Origin: JAYKJB01 sp035284745 [NCBI: Candidatus Sericytochromatia bacterium]
GTDB taxonomy: Bacteria > Cyanobacteriota > Sericytochromatia > S15B-MN24
Reading direction: 5' to 3'
Length of the DNA stretch: 64,000 nucleotides
Assembly: GCA_035284745.1 (NCBI GenBank)
Contig: JAYKIL010000014.1
Location: forward strand, 124,001 to 188,000
Part shown: positions 54,026 through 62,836 of the stretch, in pieces
Layout of the letters: each line of letters opens with the position of its first letter
Numbering within the stretch: the first letter of the stretch is position 1
Program-made: the position numbers and the translations under genes
The notes under the pieces: model-generated
The model's database searches: none
The model's input: the letters and a program-made list of their open reading frames with translations, nothing else
Told to the model about the DNA's origin: nothing

Positions 54026-55417
54026 ATGAGCCCATCGTTGGTCGCTATCGTAATGGCCGCAGGCAAAGGCACTCGCATGAAGTCTGACCTGCCCAAAGTT
54101 CTTCACGAGGTGGCCGGCGAGCCACTCCTCGGACACGTTCTGTTAACGCTACGCCAGCTTGAAACCGATGCCATCTATGTGATCGTGGGTCACGGCGCGG
54201 AACAGGTCCGCGCCTTCCTGCCCGAGAATGTCACGCCTGTTGAACAACTTGAACAACTCGGGACAGGGCACGCCGTTGACCAGGTCACCCCATTTCTCGA
54301 CCAGTACACGGGCGACGTCCTGATCCTCAGCGGAGACGTGCCACTGCTCACCGCGGAGACCCTGCGTGGAATGAAACAAGAACACGAGGCGGAACGGGCT
54401 GTTTTGACGATGCTGTCGACGACCTTGAATGAGCCGACCGGCTATGGGCGAATCGTGCGAGATGAGACGGGGCGGGTGACCGGGGTGGTTGAGCAGAAGG
54501 ATGCAACCCCTGCGCAAAAGGCGATCACCGAATGCAATTTGGGTACCTATTTGGCTTCGTGGCCTCATTTGCGCGACACGCTCGCCAAGTTGACACCGAA
54601 CAACGCGCAAGGAGAGTACTACCTGACTGATGCCATCGCCCATCTGGTGCATGGAGGACATGGGGTGGTGAGTCACTGCACTTCCGACGCATTAGAAGGG
54701 GAAGGGGTTAACACCCGCGCCCAACTTGCCAAGCTGCAAGGAATCTACCAACAGCGCACCGCAGAATTTTGGATGGCGGCGGGTGTCACTATCGTCAACC
54801 CGCACAGTACGATCATCGGCCCCAAAGTGAGTCTCGGCGTCGACACCATATTGGAGCCCGGAACGATTCTATTGGGAGAGACCAAAGTCGGCGAACGCTG
54901 CGTCATTGGCGCATACAGCCAACTGAGGGATGTCACGTGTGACGACGATGTCCACATTCTCCATTCGTATCTCAGTCAGGCGACGGTTGGAAGGGGAAGC
55001 CACGTGGGTCCTTACGCACACCTGCGCCAGGGAGCTCAACTCGGGAAAAAGGTGCGTTTGGGTAATTTCGTAGAGGTGAAGAAATCAGTCCTGAAAGATG
55101 GAGCGAAGGCGGCTCACCTGGCCTACCTTGGTGATGCTGAAGTGGGCTGCAACGTAAACATCGGCTGTGGCGTGATTACCGTCAATTACGACGGAAAGAA
55201 AAAATCTCCCACTGTGATTCGTGACAACGCTTTCGTAGGAAGCAATTCGAACCTGATTGCACCTGTGACCATCGGAGAAGCCGGTTTTGTAGCAGCGGGC
55301 TCGACGATCACCCAGGATGTCCCGGCCGGCGCGTTGGCAATCGGACGCGGGCGGCAGGTCACCAAAGAAGGCTGGGTCGCCCAACGTGAAGAAAACGCAC
55401 TGGCATCGTCACCTTGA
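54026..55417 (+). CDS. glmU: Bifunctional N-acetylglucosamine-1-phosphate uridyltransferase / glucosamine-1-phosphate acetyltransferase
   Basis: 463 aa with GGAGAGG upstream. Makes UDP-GlcNAc for peptidoglycan and lipopolysaccharide. N-terminal uridyltransferase: VMAAGKGTRMKSDLPKVLHEVAG, QLGTGHAV, LILSGDVPLL, GYGRIVRD, NLGTYLA. C-terminal left-handed beta-helix acetyltransferase: hexapeptide repeats from about residue 250, with YAHLRQGAQLGKKVRLGNFVEVKKS, HLAYLGDAEVG and GCGVITVNYDGKKK. First gene of a glmU-prs-pth unit, a common bacterial order. Confidence 0.96.
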   Translation: MSPSLVAIVMAAGKGTRMKSDLPKVLHEVAGEPLLGHVLLTLRQLETDAIYVIVGHGAEQVRAFLPENVTPVEQLEQLGTGHAVDQVTPFLDQYTGDVLILSGDVPLLTAETLRGMKQEHEAERAVLTMLSTTLNEPTGYGRIVRDETGRVTGVVEQKDATPAQKAITECNLGTYLASWPHLRDTLAKLTPNNAQGEYYLTDAIAHLVHGGHGVVSHCTSDALEGEGVNTRAQLAKLQGIYQQRTAEFWMAAGVTIVNPHSTIIGPKVSLGVDTILEPGTILLGETKVGERCVIGAYSQLRDVTCDDDVHILHSYLSQATVGRGSHVGPYAHLRQGAQLGKKVRLGNFVEVKKSVLKDGAKAAHLAYLGDAEVGCNVNIGCGVITVNYDGKKKSPTVIRDNAFVGSNSNLIAPVTIGEAGFVAAGSTITQDVPAGALAIGRGRQVTKEGWVAQREENALASSP

Positions 55418-55463
55418 CGGGCAAAAGCAAATTCGTGCAACGAGTCTTTGCAGGAGGAACGAG

Positions 55464-56444
55464 ATGAGCACTGCGGCCCAAGTGGAATTGCCCGATAACC
55501 TGGTTGTTCGACGGGATATCAAGTTATTCAGTGGCTCGGCGAGCCCGGCATTAGCGCAGGAGATCGCAGAGTACTTGGGCGTGGAACTCGGCGGAATGAA
55601 GATCGCCAATTTCTCCGACGGCGAAATTTATGTCCAAATCCAGGAAAGCGTTCGTGGGGACGATGTGTTCATCGTTCAACCGGTTTGCCATCCCGTGAAT
55701 TACCACTTGATGGAGTTACTCATTATGCTGGATGCGTTCAAACGAGCCTCAGCAAGACAAGTGACGGCCGTCGTGCCCTATTATGCCTATGCCCGCCAGG
55801 ACCGAAAGGCCCACGGACGTGAGGCCATCAGTGCAAAATTGGTGGCAGACTTGCTCACCACAGCAGGCGCCGACCGTGTGCTCGCAATGGACCTTCACAC
55901 GCCTCAAATTCAGGGTTTTTTCGACATCCTAGTCGACCATCTTTTCGCCACCCCTGTACTCGTTGATTACCTGACGAGCAAGAAATTGGTCGACCCTGTG
56001 GTTGTATCACCAGACGTAGGAGGTGTTGCCCGGGCTCGCGCTTTCGCAAAAAAACTCGACTGTCCCATCGCCATTATTGATAAGCGGCGCATCGCCCACA
56101 ACCAGGCTGAAGTGATGCACGTGATCGGTGAAGTCAAAGGCCGGACCGCAATCATGGTGGACGATATGGTCGATACCGCCGGCACCTTGGTTGCCGGCGC
56201 CGCCTTGCTCGCTCGGGAGGGAGCGTCAGCCGTCTACGCAGCATGCACTCACGGAATTCTGTCGGGGCCAGCCATTGAACGGATTCGTTCATCGAACCTG
56301 GTTGAACTGATTGTGACAAACACCATCGTCCTTGCACCTGAGAAACGGTTGCCCAACATCATTCAGCTAAGTGTTGCTCCCTTGCTCGGCGAAGCGATGA
56401 TGCGCATACACGAGGACACTTCGGTCTCAACGCTTTTCGATTAA
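55464..56444 (+). CDS. prs: Ribose-phosphate pyrophosphokinase (PRPP synthetase)
   Basis: 326 aa from ATG 55464, preceded by AGGAGGAACGAG; longer upstream frames run into glmU. Makes PRPP from ribose 5-phosphate and ATP. Seen: KLFSGSASPALAQEIAEYLG, FSDGEIYVQIQESVRGDDVF, VVPYYAYARQDRKAHGREAISAKL (ATP loop and flexible loop), MDLHTPQIQGFF, and the PRPP-binding VDDMVDTAGTL. Lies 46 bp after glmU and 5 bp before pth. Confidence 0.96.
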   Translation: MSTAAQVELPDNLVVRRDIKLFSGSASPALAQEIAEYLGVELGGMKIANFSDGEIYVQIQESVRGDDVFIVQPVCHPVNYHLMELLIMLDAFKRASARQVTAVVPYYAYARQDRKAHGREAISAKLVADLLTTAGADRVLAMDLHTPQIQGFFDILVDHLFATPVLVDYLTSKKLVDPVVVSPDVGGVARARAFAKKLDCPIAIIDKRRIAHNQAEVMHVIGEVKGRTAIMVDDMVDTAGTLVAGAALLAREGASAVYAACTHGILSGPAIERIRSSNLVELIVTNTIVLAPEKRLPNIIQLSVAPLLGEAMMRIHEDTSVSTLFD

Positions 56445-56449
56445 CGTCC

Positions 56450-57034
56450 ATGAAACTTATCGTTGGGTTGGGAAATCCGGGTTCTCAATATGCCGAGACA
56501 AGGCATAACGTGGGATGGTTAGTGCTTGAAGCCCTCGCAAGTGCCTTGGGCGCGCCGTCCTTCAGAAGCGAAAAAAAATTTCGCGCAGAACTGTCTGAAG
56601 CGAAAGTGGGTGCCGAACGCATTCTGCTGGTGAAACCCCAGACCTTTATGAACCTATCGGGCGAGGCTGTGGGGGCGCTGGTGCACTTTGCGAAACTTGC
56701 TCCTCAAGACGTCATTGTTTTATACGACGACCTCTCGATCCCACTCGGGTCCGTGCGAATCCGAGCAGACGGATCGGCAGGCGGCCACAACGGTATCAAA
56801 TCACTGATAAGCCATCTAAAAACGCAACAATTTCCCCGGGTTCGCATTGGAATCGGGCCCCAACCCGTCGGGATGAAAAGCGAACAGTTCGTCTTGGCAC
56901 GCTGGACCCCAACCGAGAGAGCCACGTTACCTTGGGCCGTTGATATGGCGCGTGACGCGAGTTTATCAGTTTTGGAAGCGGGCCTGCCTGCGGCGATGAC
57001 GCGTTTTAATGGGCTAAAACCACCTCAAAACTGA
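56450..57034 (+). CDS. pth: Peptidyl-tRNA hydrolase
   Basis: 194 aa, the usual length. Releases tRNA from stalled peptidyl-tRNA. Seen: IVGLGNPGSQYAETRHNVGW (catalytic His in RHNVG), KPQTFMNLSGEAV, VLYDDLSIPLG (catalytic Asp region), GSAGGHNGIKSLI and FPRVRIGIGPQP. Starts 5 bp after prs, so it is translated from the same transcript. Confidence 0.96.
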   Translation: MKLIVGLGNPGSQYAETRHNVGWLVLEALASALGAPSFRSEKKFRAELSEAKVGAERILLVKPQTFMNLSGEAVGALVHFAKLAPQDVIVLYDDLSIPLGSVRIRADGSAGGHNGIKSLISHLKTQQFPRVRIGIGPQPVGMKSEQFVLARWTPTERATLPWAVDMARDASLSVLEAGLPAAMTRFNGLKPPQN

Positions 57035-57125
57035 GATTTTTTGGCGCAGGGGATCGCGCGAAAGGCCCGGTCGATAGTACAATAACCGGGAACTTTATTG
57101 TCCTTTTCCCTTGGGTGCCAACGCC

Positions 57126-58505
57126 GTGAATCGTCGTCATTTCATACTCTGGCTGGGCTCGATGGGCCTTGCAACGGCCGCAGGAACCGTTTTCGGAAAG
57201 CCCACCCACGTTGAGGCTGCGGCTATCAATTTGCCACGCGCTCCGAAGCGTCCGCGATTGACCTCAACCCCAGCGCCCCCCGCCGCCCCATCCCTGTCAC
57301 TCATCTACGACAGAGATCTCCTGCTGTACGAAGGGCCTCGCGTAGGCACCTTTGGCGAGAACCCCTCGCGGTTGTCAGCCATTGTGGAGCGATTAACAGA
57401 ACAAGGCCATCAAGTGGCGGCGCATCCCATTCAAGAAGCCACCCTACAACAATTGGCGCGGGTTCACGGAACCTCATACATTCAATACATTCGCAAGGCG
57501 GATTACCTCCCCCAGGATGAATTCGCCATCATTCGAAAAGTTGAAAAACGTTTTGTCAACCGTCCCAGCGTAGCATCGCTGGCTGGTAAACTGCCTGTCC
57601 GCCCGGCCATTAATCCCTCTCCGACGCCTCGGATTGAGGAAGTTATTCGCTACATCAAAGCACCCGCAGATGCCCCCAAAAGCACCAAGGTTCGGCCCTA
57701 CCGAGCCGCGGCCCTTGGGGCGGGTGGGGCAGTCAAAGCCGTCGATGAAGTCATGACCGGGCGAGCACAAGCAGCGTTTGCTCTCATTCGCCCCCCGGGG
57801 CACCATGCGCGACGCAGCCGCAATATGGGCTTTTGTGTATTTAATAATGCGGCGGTGGCGGCACGCCACGCGCAAGCGGAGTACCAAGCCCAAAAAGTTC
57901 TCATCATCGATTGGGATGTGCACCATGGTAACGGTACACAAGAAATATTCTACAAAGACCCATCAGTGCTGTACTTCAGCACTCACCAGGAAAACATATA
58001 CCCCCGTCGGACGGGGAAGGTGAGGGAGACGGGGGTCGGCCCCGGCAAAGGCTACAACATTAATGTGCCTCTCCCTCCTCACACGGGGGATGACGGTTTC
58101 GTGAAGGTCTTTACTGAAATCCTTGTGCCTGTGGCCAGGGCATTTAAGCCGGACCTCATCATTGTCTCGGCAGGGCAGGATGCTCACCAGTCAGATTTCG
58201 TAGCCCAAATGCGTATGACACATGCGGGATTTGCGAAGCTGACGGGAATTGTAAGGGCCTTGGCCGCTGAACAGTGTGACGGGCGCTTGGTCTTCGTGCT
58301 CGAGGGCGGATACAACCCCAAAGCCGCTGCTCGCTCTGTAGAGACCATCTGTAGCGCTCTGCGCGATGGCTTTGTAGATATGAGTGCGCTTAATAGCGAC
58401 GGCAAGACACAACTCACCCCCATTCTTCGCTCACGAATTGACCAGGTCCGTTCACTTCACTTGGCCCATTGGCCTGGGTTGGCGCACTCGGGTCCGCGGG
58501 CGTGA
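57126..58505 (+). CDS. TAT-exported histone-deacetylase-like amidohydrolase
   Basis: 459 aa from GTG 57126 (in-frame TTG 57111 is an alternative). The N-terminus [19 protein letters not shown] is a twin-arginine signal (RRxFI followed by a hydrophobic core), then a Pro/Ala-rich linker. The rest is a zinc-dependent arginase/deacetylase fold: [51 protein letters not shown] (catalytic His pair), [17 protein letters not shown] (zinc Asp and His), [30 protein letters not shown] (zinc Asp) and [11 protein letters not shown]. An unusual insert of about 70 residues ([10 protein letters not shown]... to [11 protein letters not shown]) precedes the RPPGHH loop. Relatives deacetylate acetylpolyamines or other small amides. 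TAT export suggests the enzyme folds with its metal in the cytoplasm and acts outside; the substrate is unknown. Confidence 0.82.
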   Translation: MNRRHFILWLGSMGLATAAGTVFGKPTHVEAAAINLPRAPKRPRLTSTPAPPAAPSLSLIYDRDLLLYEGPRVGTFGENPSRLSAIVERLTEQGHQVAAHPIQEATLQQLARVHGTSYIQYIRKADYLPQDEFAIIRKVEKRFVNRPSVASLAGKLPVRPAINPSPTPRIEEVIRYIKAPADAPKSTKVRPYRAAALGAGGAVKAVDEVMTGRAQAAFALIRPPGHHARRSRNMGFCVFNNAAVAARHAQAEYQAQKVLIIDWDVHHGNGTQEIFYKDPSVLYFSTHQENIYPRRTGKVRETGVGPGKGYNINVPLPPHTGDDGFVKVFTEILVPVARAFKPDLIIVSAGQDAHQSDFVAQMRMTHAGFAKLTGIVRALAAEQCDGRLVFVLEGGYNPKAAARSVETICSALRDGFVDMSALNSDGKTQLTPILRSRIDQVRSLHLAHWPGLAHSGPRA

Positions 58506-59497
58506 CACGCCCTGAACGGGGCAAAACGAAGATTCGTGTGGCTGACCAGGCCAAAGTGCTCGCTGCTTTTGTCAAAGCGTTTGGCCATGTTTTCCGGTCC
58601 CACGAAAACCATAGACGGAACCTGCACAGCCAATGGCAAACGACTCCCCCCGGCACGTCGCGCCTTTGGGCGCGTCGTGCTCGTCTGCTCATGGAGCCGG
58701 ACCTGGCTGTCTTGATGGACGATGTTGAGGCCACCCTCATCGTCCGGGACGCGTCAGCTCCCTTGATACCCGAAAAGACAGATGGATATCGATTTGTCAT
58801 TCACCGTGGCCGGATGGCGATGGATGGCCCTGGCATTGCTACCCTGATGAATCGCCACGCATACCCTCTTGGCACGGCCAATCCATTGAAAGACTTGCAG
58901 GTGACCCTACCCACCGGTTTTGTCAAACTCGATGCAAATTTCCAAGCGGGCCCTCTGCTTAAACTTCCCATCGCCATGACCCTACAGCCTTCGGTCGGTG
59001 CCAACGGACGGATTGCGTTAAAGACAATCGAATTAAAGGCCCAGGGAATACCGATTGATCGCGTGATGAGCATCCTCGGTATCGAATTGGCGCGATTGGT
59101 TCCTCTTGGAGGAAAAATGGAAGTCGAAGGCGATACTATCTTTATCAATCCCGTGGGCATGTTTCCCGCTCCCATCACAGAAGGCCGGTTGAAGGCCGTC
59201 CAAGTCCAAGGAGACCATATGGTGATGGAATATGACGACGCATCAGCCACACACGCCCCCCCGTTGCCATCTCCGGACGCGTCCGCCTATATTGCGCTGG
59301 TGGGGCACGACCTGCTGGTGGGGAAGATAACCATGCAGGATGTGTGCCTTCAGATGATTCCACAGGACCCGGATGCGCACTGGATCGAGTTTGCGCTGCC
59401 GTTTTACCGCGACCAACTTGCCGCGGGGCAAAGCAGCCTGCATTTTGGTGACGAGCTGCTGTATCGCATTCCAGCCCTTGACCACAGCAAAAACTAG
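58502..59497 (+). CDS. Unknown protein, possibly LmeA/DUF2993-like lipid-binding fold
   Basis: 331 aa from GTG 58502, overlapping the deacetylase stop as GTGA. I do not recognise it with certainty. The core looks like long amphipathic beta strands: [76 protein letters not shown], a pattern seen in DUF2993/LmeA-type proteins that bind lipids in a hydrophobic groove. No signal peptide is visible, but the N-terminal 60 residues are basic. Translational coupling suggests it works with the exported deacetylase. Ends convergently with the next gene (4-bp overlap). Confidence 0.5.
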   Translation: MTRPERGKTKIRVADQAKVLAAFVKAFGHVFRSHENHRRNLHSQWQTTPPGTSRLWARRARLLMEPDLAVLMDDVEATLIVRDASAPLIPEKTDGYRFVIHRGRMAMDGPGIATLMNRHAYPLGTANPLKDLQVTLPTGFVKLDANFQAGPLLKLPIAMTLQPSVGANGRIALKTIELKAQGIPIDRVMSILGIELARLVPLGGKMEVEGDTIFINPVGMFPAPITEGRLKAVQVQGDHMVMEYDDASATHAPPLPSPDASAYIALVGHDLLVGKITMQDVCLQMIPQDPDAHWIEFALPFYRDQLAAGQSSLHFGDELLYRIPALDHSKN

Positions 59498-59976
59498 AGT
59501 CTGCCCCCGTCAATCAAGTCTTGCGAGTGCTCGTTTTTCGACTCAAAATTCACCCCGTCACGCCTTCTCTTTTTCATCCGACGCGCTCCTGACGGGGCAC
59601 CCAACATACTCCAGGCCCAGTTTGTTAAAAAGGGAATCCGTGTGTAATTCCCCTGATAGGCCTCAAACGCGCCATAAAAAAGCAGGGCCGCGGCGAGCAA
59701 AAACAGCAAAAGGATCAATAATCCGACGAAGAAATTACTCCAAAACGCCCCACTCGGAAGCAAAGTGAAAACAGATGACAGGACGTTCCCAAGAATCAGC
59801 CCCAGAACAGTCAGGGCCATGACCCCGGTCGATTGAACCGCATGAAAACGAACCAGGCGAATGTCACGATGTCGCCGACTCAATAGAAGAAGCGCCGCGA
59901 CGGGAGGAACGTAGCATAAGGCCGCTATAAGGCGAATGCCCTCAGAGCGAGGCTTGCGATCAAATCCATCTTCCAC
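59494..59976 (-). CDS. DUF4870-like small membrane protein
   Basis: 160 aa, GTG 59976 with GGGGGG upstream. Three membrane segments: IRLIAALCYVPPVAALLLLS, GVMALTVLGLILGNVLSSVF and FFVGLLILLLFLLAAALLFYGAFEAYQGN. The first loop RRHRDIRLVRFHAVQST and the closing Y.AY.G.y..iP match the DUF4870/TIC20-like family ('...R.HA.Qal') found in many bacteria. The C-terminus is basic (RRMKKRRR). The function is unknown. Confidence 0.7.
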   Translation of the reverse strand: MEDGFDRKPRSEGIRLIAALCYVPPVAALLLLSRRHRDIRLVRFHAVQSTGVMALTVLGLILGNVLSSVFTLLPSGAFWSNFFVGLLILLLFLLAAALLFYGAFEAYQGNYTRIPFLTNWAWSMLGAPSGARRMKKRRRDGVNFESKNEHSQDLIDGGRL

Positions 59977-60042
59977 CTTCAGTGCCCCCCAAATACCCTT
60001 CCAGTGTAACCCGGGGCCTACTTCGCGTCACCGCGACAGGAG

Positions 60043-60072
60043 ATTAAACCAGAATTAAACAAGGTTTATTCT
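60043..60072 (+). promoter_or_regulatory. Weak promoter with ATTAAAC direct repeats upstream of the recombinase-like gene
   Basis: ATTAAAC occurs at 60043-60049 and again at 60054-60060, 11 bp apart (about one helical turn). TTAAAC (60044-60049) and TATTCT (60067-60072) have 17-bp spacing and could serve as weak -35/-10 boxes. The remaining bases to the ATG at 60179 hold a ribosome binding site AAGGAG but nothing else I can identify. Confidence 0.3.
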
Positions 60073-60178
60073 AAGCTCCATCCAGGGAGGGCAAGTGGTC
60101 AGACCCAACACAGGATAACGACCGTGGTAAGCAGGCGGCGATCTGATGCCTGTTCAAGATCACAAGGAGAAAGCTTCC

Positions 60179-60964
60179 ATGTCGAGCGCCGTAGGGTACC
60201 TCTGGCTGTCCCCTGAACAAAAAGAAGATGCGGCCATCGTAAAGGCTGATACAGAAGCGCTGGAAAATTTTTGTCGCGCCAATAATCTCCGCTTGCAGGA
60301 GATCAGTGTCGAGAGCGGGACTGTCGGTGCAGCCCTTGAGCGCCCCATCCTCTCTTCCCTTCTCCAACGACCTGAGGTGACCTTGCTGATCCCCTCTTTG
60401 GCGGCGTTAGGTCGTCGCTTTCACGATGTAGCCACGGTTCTATCAGAAATCAACTTCCTGGGCCATCAACTCATCGCTGTGGCGGAGGACATCGATACGA
60501 ACAGGCCGGAAGGGCAACAACTGCTTAAAGTTTTTGTGTCCATTCCCCAGGTGGCGAGGCTCATGCGAAGCCCCGCAGTCGAGCAACCGCGGGTCTTTGT
60601 AAGAAATAAGGAAGTTCTGCACAATGGAGGGACGTGTCCCTATGGATACACGCTGGATGAGGCCAGCAATCAATTCAAGGTACTGCCTCTTGAGGCCAAC
60701 GTCGTGCGCAGAATTTTCAGGGAACGAATTGCGGGTCGAAGCCTGCGTCAGATCGCCAACGACCTCGGGCGAGATGACATCGCCACCAAACGAGGGGGGC
60801 GATGGCAGGCAAACACAGTCAAAACGATTCTGGAAAACCTATTCTACACCGGCGCTTATCAATGCCAGAATCGCATTTACCACAACGATCACGAAGCCAT
60901 TATCAACGAGGAATTGTTTCGCCAAGTCAATTCTAATCTAGATGTGGTTCAGGTCGTTTCCTAG
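60179..60964 (+). CDS. Serine-recombinase-like protein with degenerate catalytic domain
   Basis: 261 aa from ATG 60179, with AAGGAG 9 nt upstream. Residues 1-120 follow the resolvase catalytic fold: GYLWLSPEQ stands where Y.RVS..Q is expected, so the Ser (11) is kept but the first Arg is Trp9. GAALERP keeps the second Arg (55). LAALGRR replaces the LDRLGR helix, losing Asp and Arg (Ala75, Ala76) but keeping the last Arg79. Residues 145-255 form a good Recombinase domain (CPYGYTLDEASNQFKVLPLE, IFRERIAGRSLRQIANDLG, KRGGRWQANTVKTILENLFYTGAYQ). The zinc ribbon and coiled coil of large serine integrases are missing. Probably not an active integrase; it may be a DNA-binding regulator. No attachment sites or mobile neighbours are seen. 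Confidence 0.75.
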   Translation: MSSAVGYLWLSPEQKEDAAIVKADTEALENFCRANNLRLQEISVESGTVGAALERPILSSLLQRPEVTLLIPSLAALGRRFHDVATVLSEINFLGHQLIAVAEDIDTNRPEGQQLLKVFVSIPQVARLMRSPAVEQPRVFVRNKEVLHNGGTCPYGYTLDEASNQFKVLPLEANVVRRIFRERIAGRSLRQIANDLGRDDIATKRGGRWQANTVKTILENLFYTGAYQCQNRIYHNDHEAIINEELFRQVNSNLDVVQVVS

Positions 60965-60997
60965 TCGACCCAAAACGAACCCAGTTGCTCAACACAA

Positions 60998-61028
60998 CAA
61001 CGGACCTCGCAACCCGCGAGGTCCGTTG
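60998..61028. terminator. Bidirectional hairpin between convergent genes
   Basis: A perfect 13-bp stem (60998-61010 with 61016-61028) and 5-nt loop between the recombinase-like gene and the M14 peptidase. There is no T run on the plus strand and only a mixed TTGTTGTGTTG on the minus strand, so termination strength is uncertain. Confidence 0.6.
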
Positions 61029-61051
61029 AGCCACTTAATACGGCTTCAGCG

Positions 61052-62569
61052 TTATCGGCTGAACACCGCCTTGATTGGTCCCCACGTGCCTTTTGAATCT
61101 TTCGCGTGAAGCAATATCAGGCCGTTCGCACTCTTCAGGGTGGCGGGAAGCACGCCCCGCCCCTCTGACAGAGCGACTTTCAGGCCCGTCCCATCAGGCC
61201 CTGCCTGTCCGGCGAAGGCCTCAACCTCAACTGCGCCGCGCGACGCGAGAACCTCGATGGCATCTTTCTTGCGCGCCACGGTGGTTAACTCGGGCCCAAA
61301 AATATGCGCAGGATTGTCAGCCAATTGAAGCAACAGGCGGGCCCCCGGCTCGTTCTGCTTCCAGAAACTTGCCAGCTTCGCGTAGGGAGGGTCAAACCCA
61401 TCGCCCCAACTCCCAATCTCTGTCGTGTAGGACAAAATTCCGTGTTCACCGAAAGCCCAATCCGTCGTGTCACCCGAGGTTGGATACAGCTTCACGCTTT
61501 GCTGAGGCTTGTAACCCGACAGTTGCCCCAATTTCTGACCGATCGGCGCCAAGCGATTGTCGGGCGGCGGCGCATTGGTATGCCCCCAAGGCCACAAAAT
61601 CAAATTGCTGAAGCTGTGGTAGGTCATCAAAAAGGTCCATTTGCGGGATTCCACAAGCCGCTTTATCGCTTGGGTCTCGGGTTCAGAAAAAGGCCCGGGG
61701 CCACGGAAAGTAGGTGCCGTGGCCGAAGGGCTTGCACCCGGCAGGCCCCACTTGAAGCCGTAGTTTCGATTGAGGTCAACACCGGGGCCGTTTGGTCCCT
61801 TCGCGTAATTCGCGCCACCGCCCGCGGAGTTATCGGTATTCTTTCTCCAATCGACACCTTTTGCGGCCAAACGATGACCGTCTGGGTTAACCATCGGGAT
61901 CAGCCAAATATCACGGTTTTCCACAAAATGAGCAAGGTCTGGGTCTGAGTCAGACCCTTCAAGCAACATCTCTGCTATTTTCAGAACGATTTCAGGAGTG
62001 ACAATTTCACGGGCATGATGATTACCACACAAGAGCACAGCAGGTTTCCCGGTGCGATCGCCCTTGCCTATCTGCAGAGCCAAGACATCACGATCCGACT
62101 TGCCCTGGGTCTTCTCCCAACCGTCGCCGATATCCACCAAACGCGCCTTATCGGAATGTTTCGCGGCCATCCCGGCCAGAATTTCCTTGATTTCATCGTA
62201 AGTATGGTAACCAGGCCCAAAATTATTGAAGGTCCCGGGAGATTGAACCATCCGCAATTGAGCACCCAATCGTTGCAATGCGGGCAAAGATTCAGCCCCG
62301 ACTTGACCGAATGCGCGTTTTTCCTTCTGGTCTACGTACCAAATTTCCAAACCCGCATCGACCATACGGGAAAGTTCCGCGGGTGCCGAATATTTGACAC
62401 CCACCACCGCCGGCCGATTGCCCGAAAAAGAGGCAGCAGTCACTGGCCCTAAGTCGCGGGGGCCGGAAGCCATCAGCGGTGCTCTGGAGACTGAACAACC
62501 GGCAACGACTGCAGAAGCGAGAAGCAGGGCAGAAAACCAAGCGGTTGACGAACGCATCATCTTCTTCAA
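61052..62569 (-). CDS. M14-family zinc carboxypeptidase, lipoprotein
   Basis: 505 aa from TTG 62569, chosen because GGAGG lies 7 nt upstream; the ATGs at 62560/62557 are alternatives. Lipoprotein signal ends in VVAGC (Cys25). After an N-terminal domain (VGVKYSAPAELSRMVDAGLEIWYVD, propeptide-like) comes the M14 domain: FNNFGPGYHTYDEIKEIL, LLCGNHHAREIVTPE (zinc His and Glu), WLIPMVNPDGH, GVDLNRNYGFKWG (substrate-binding Asn-Arg), FSEPETQAIKRLV, LMTYHSFSNLILWPWG (zinc His) and LSYTTEIGSWGDGF (catalytic Glu). A C-terminal beta domain of about 80 residues follows. The full set suggests an active envelope carboxypeptidase of the carboxypeptidase A/T type. It has its own promoter region shared with the divergent lipoprotein. 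Confidence 0.93.
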   Translation of the reverse strand: MKKMMRSSTAWFSALLLASAVVAGCSVSRAPLMASGPRDLGPVTAASFSGNRPAVVGVKYSAPAELSRMVDAGLEIWYVDQKEKRAFGQVGAESLPALQRLGAQLRMVQSPGTFNNFGPGYHTYDEIKEILAGMAAKHSDKARLVDIGDGWEKTQGKSDRDVLALQIGKGDRTGKPAVLLCGNHHAREIVTPEIVLKIAEMLLEGSDSDPDLAHFVENRDIWLIPMVNPDGHRLAAKGVDWRKNTDNSAGGGANYAKGPNGPGVDLNRNYGFKWGLPGASPSATAPTFRGPGPFSEPETQAIKRLVESRKWTFLMTYHSFSNLILWPWGHTNAPPPDNRLAPIGQKLGQLSGYKPQQSVKLYPTSGDTTDWAFGEHGILSYTTEIGSWGDGFDPPYAKLASFWKQNEPGARLLLQLADNPAHIFGPELTTVARKKDAIEVLASRGAVEVEAFAGQAGPDGTGLKVALSEGRGVLPATLKSANGLILLHAKDSKGTWGPIKAVFSR

Positions 62570-62665
62570 AACAAGACCTCCAGCAAGCCTCATCATCGAG
62601 GGCGGCATATCGTAATGTAGCGTCAGACGGCTTGCGCAGTGAGCCACCGCCTGAACCTATACTTC

Positions 62666-62694
62666 AGGTTATCTTAAATTATATTTAACGTCAA
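62666..62694. promoter_or_regulatory. Divergent promoter region with palindrome TTAAAT-TAT-ATTTAA
   Basis: A perfect 6+3+6 palindrome (62674-62688) lies in an AT-rich patch between the M14 peptidase (minus) and a lipoprotein gene (plus). On the minus strand TTGACG (62694-62689) and TAACCT (62671-62666) are 17 bp apart and would flank the palindrome. No equally good pair is seen on the plus strand. Confidence 0.35.
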
Positions 62695-62836
62695 GACGCG
62701 AACAATACAGATCGGGGCCCGAATTGCCGAAGAGAGCAAAAGAAACCACTTGAGTGACCGTCCGCAAAAACACCGGCGGACCGTTCTCCGTTCAGACTCC
62801 CCGATGTTCGCTTCAGTGGAGGATTCTTTTTCTCCA

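Noticed and set aside
60179-60964. Integrated mobile element or prophage marked by the recombinase
   Set aside because: No flanking repeats, attachment sites, tRNA junction or other mobile genes around it, and the catalytic domain is degenerate.
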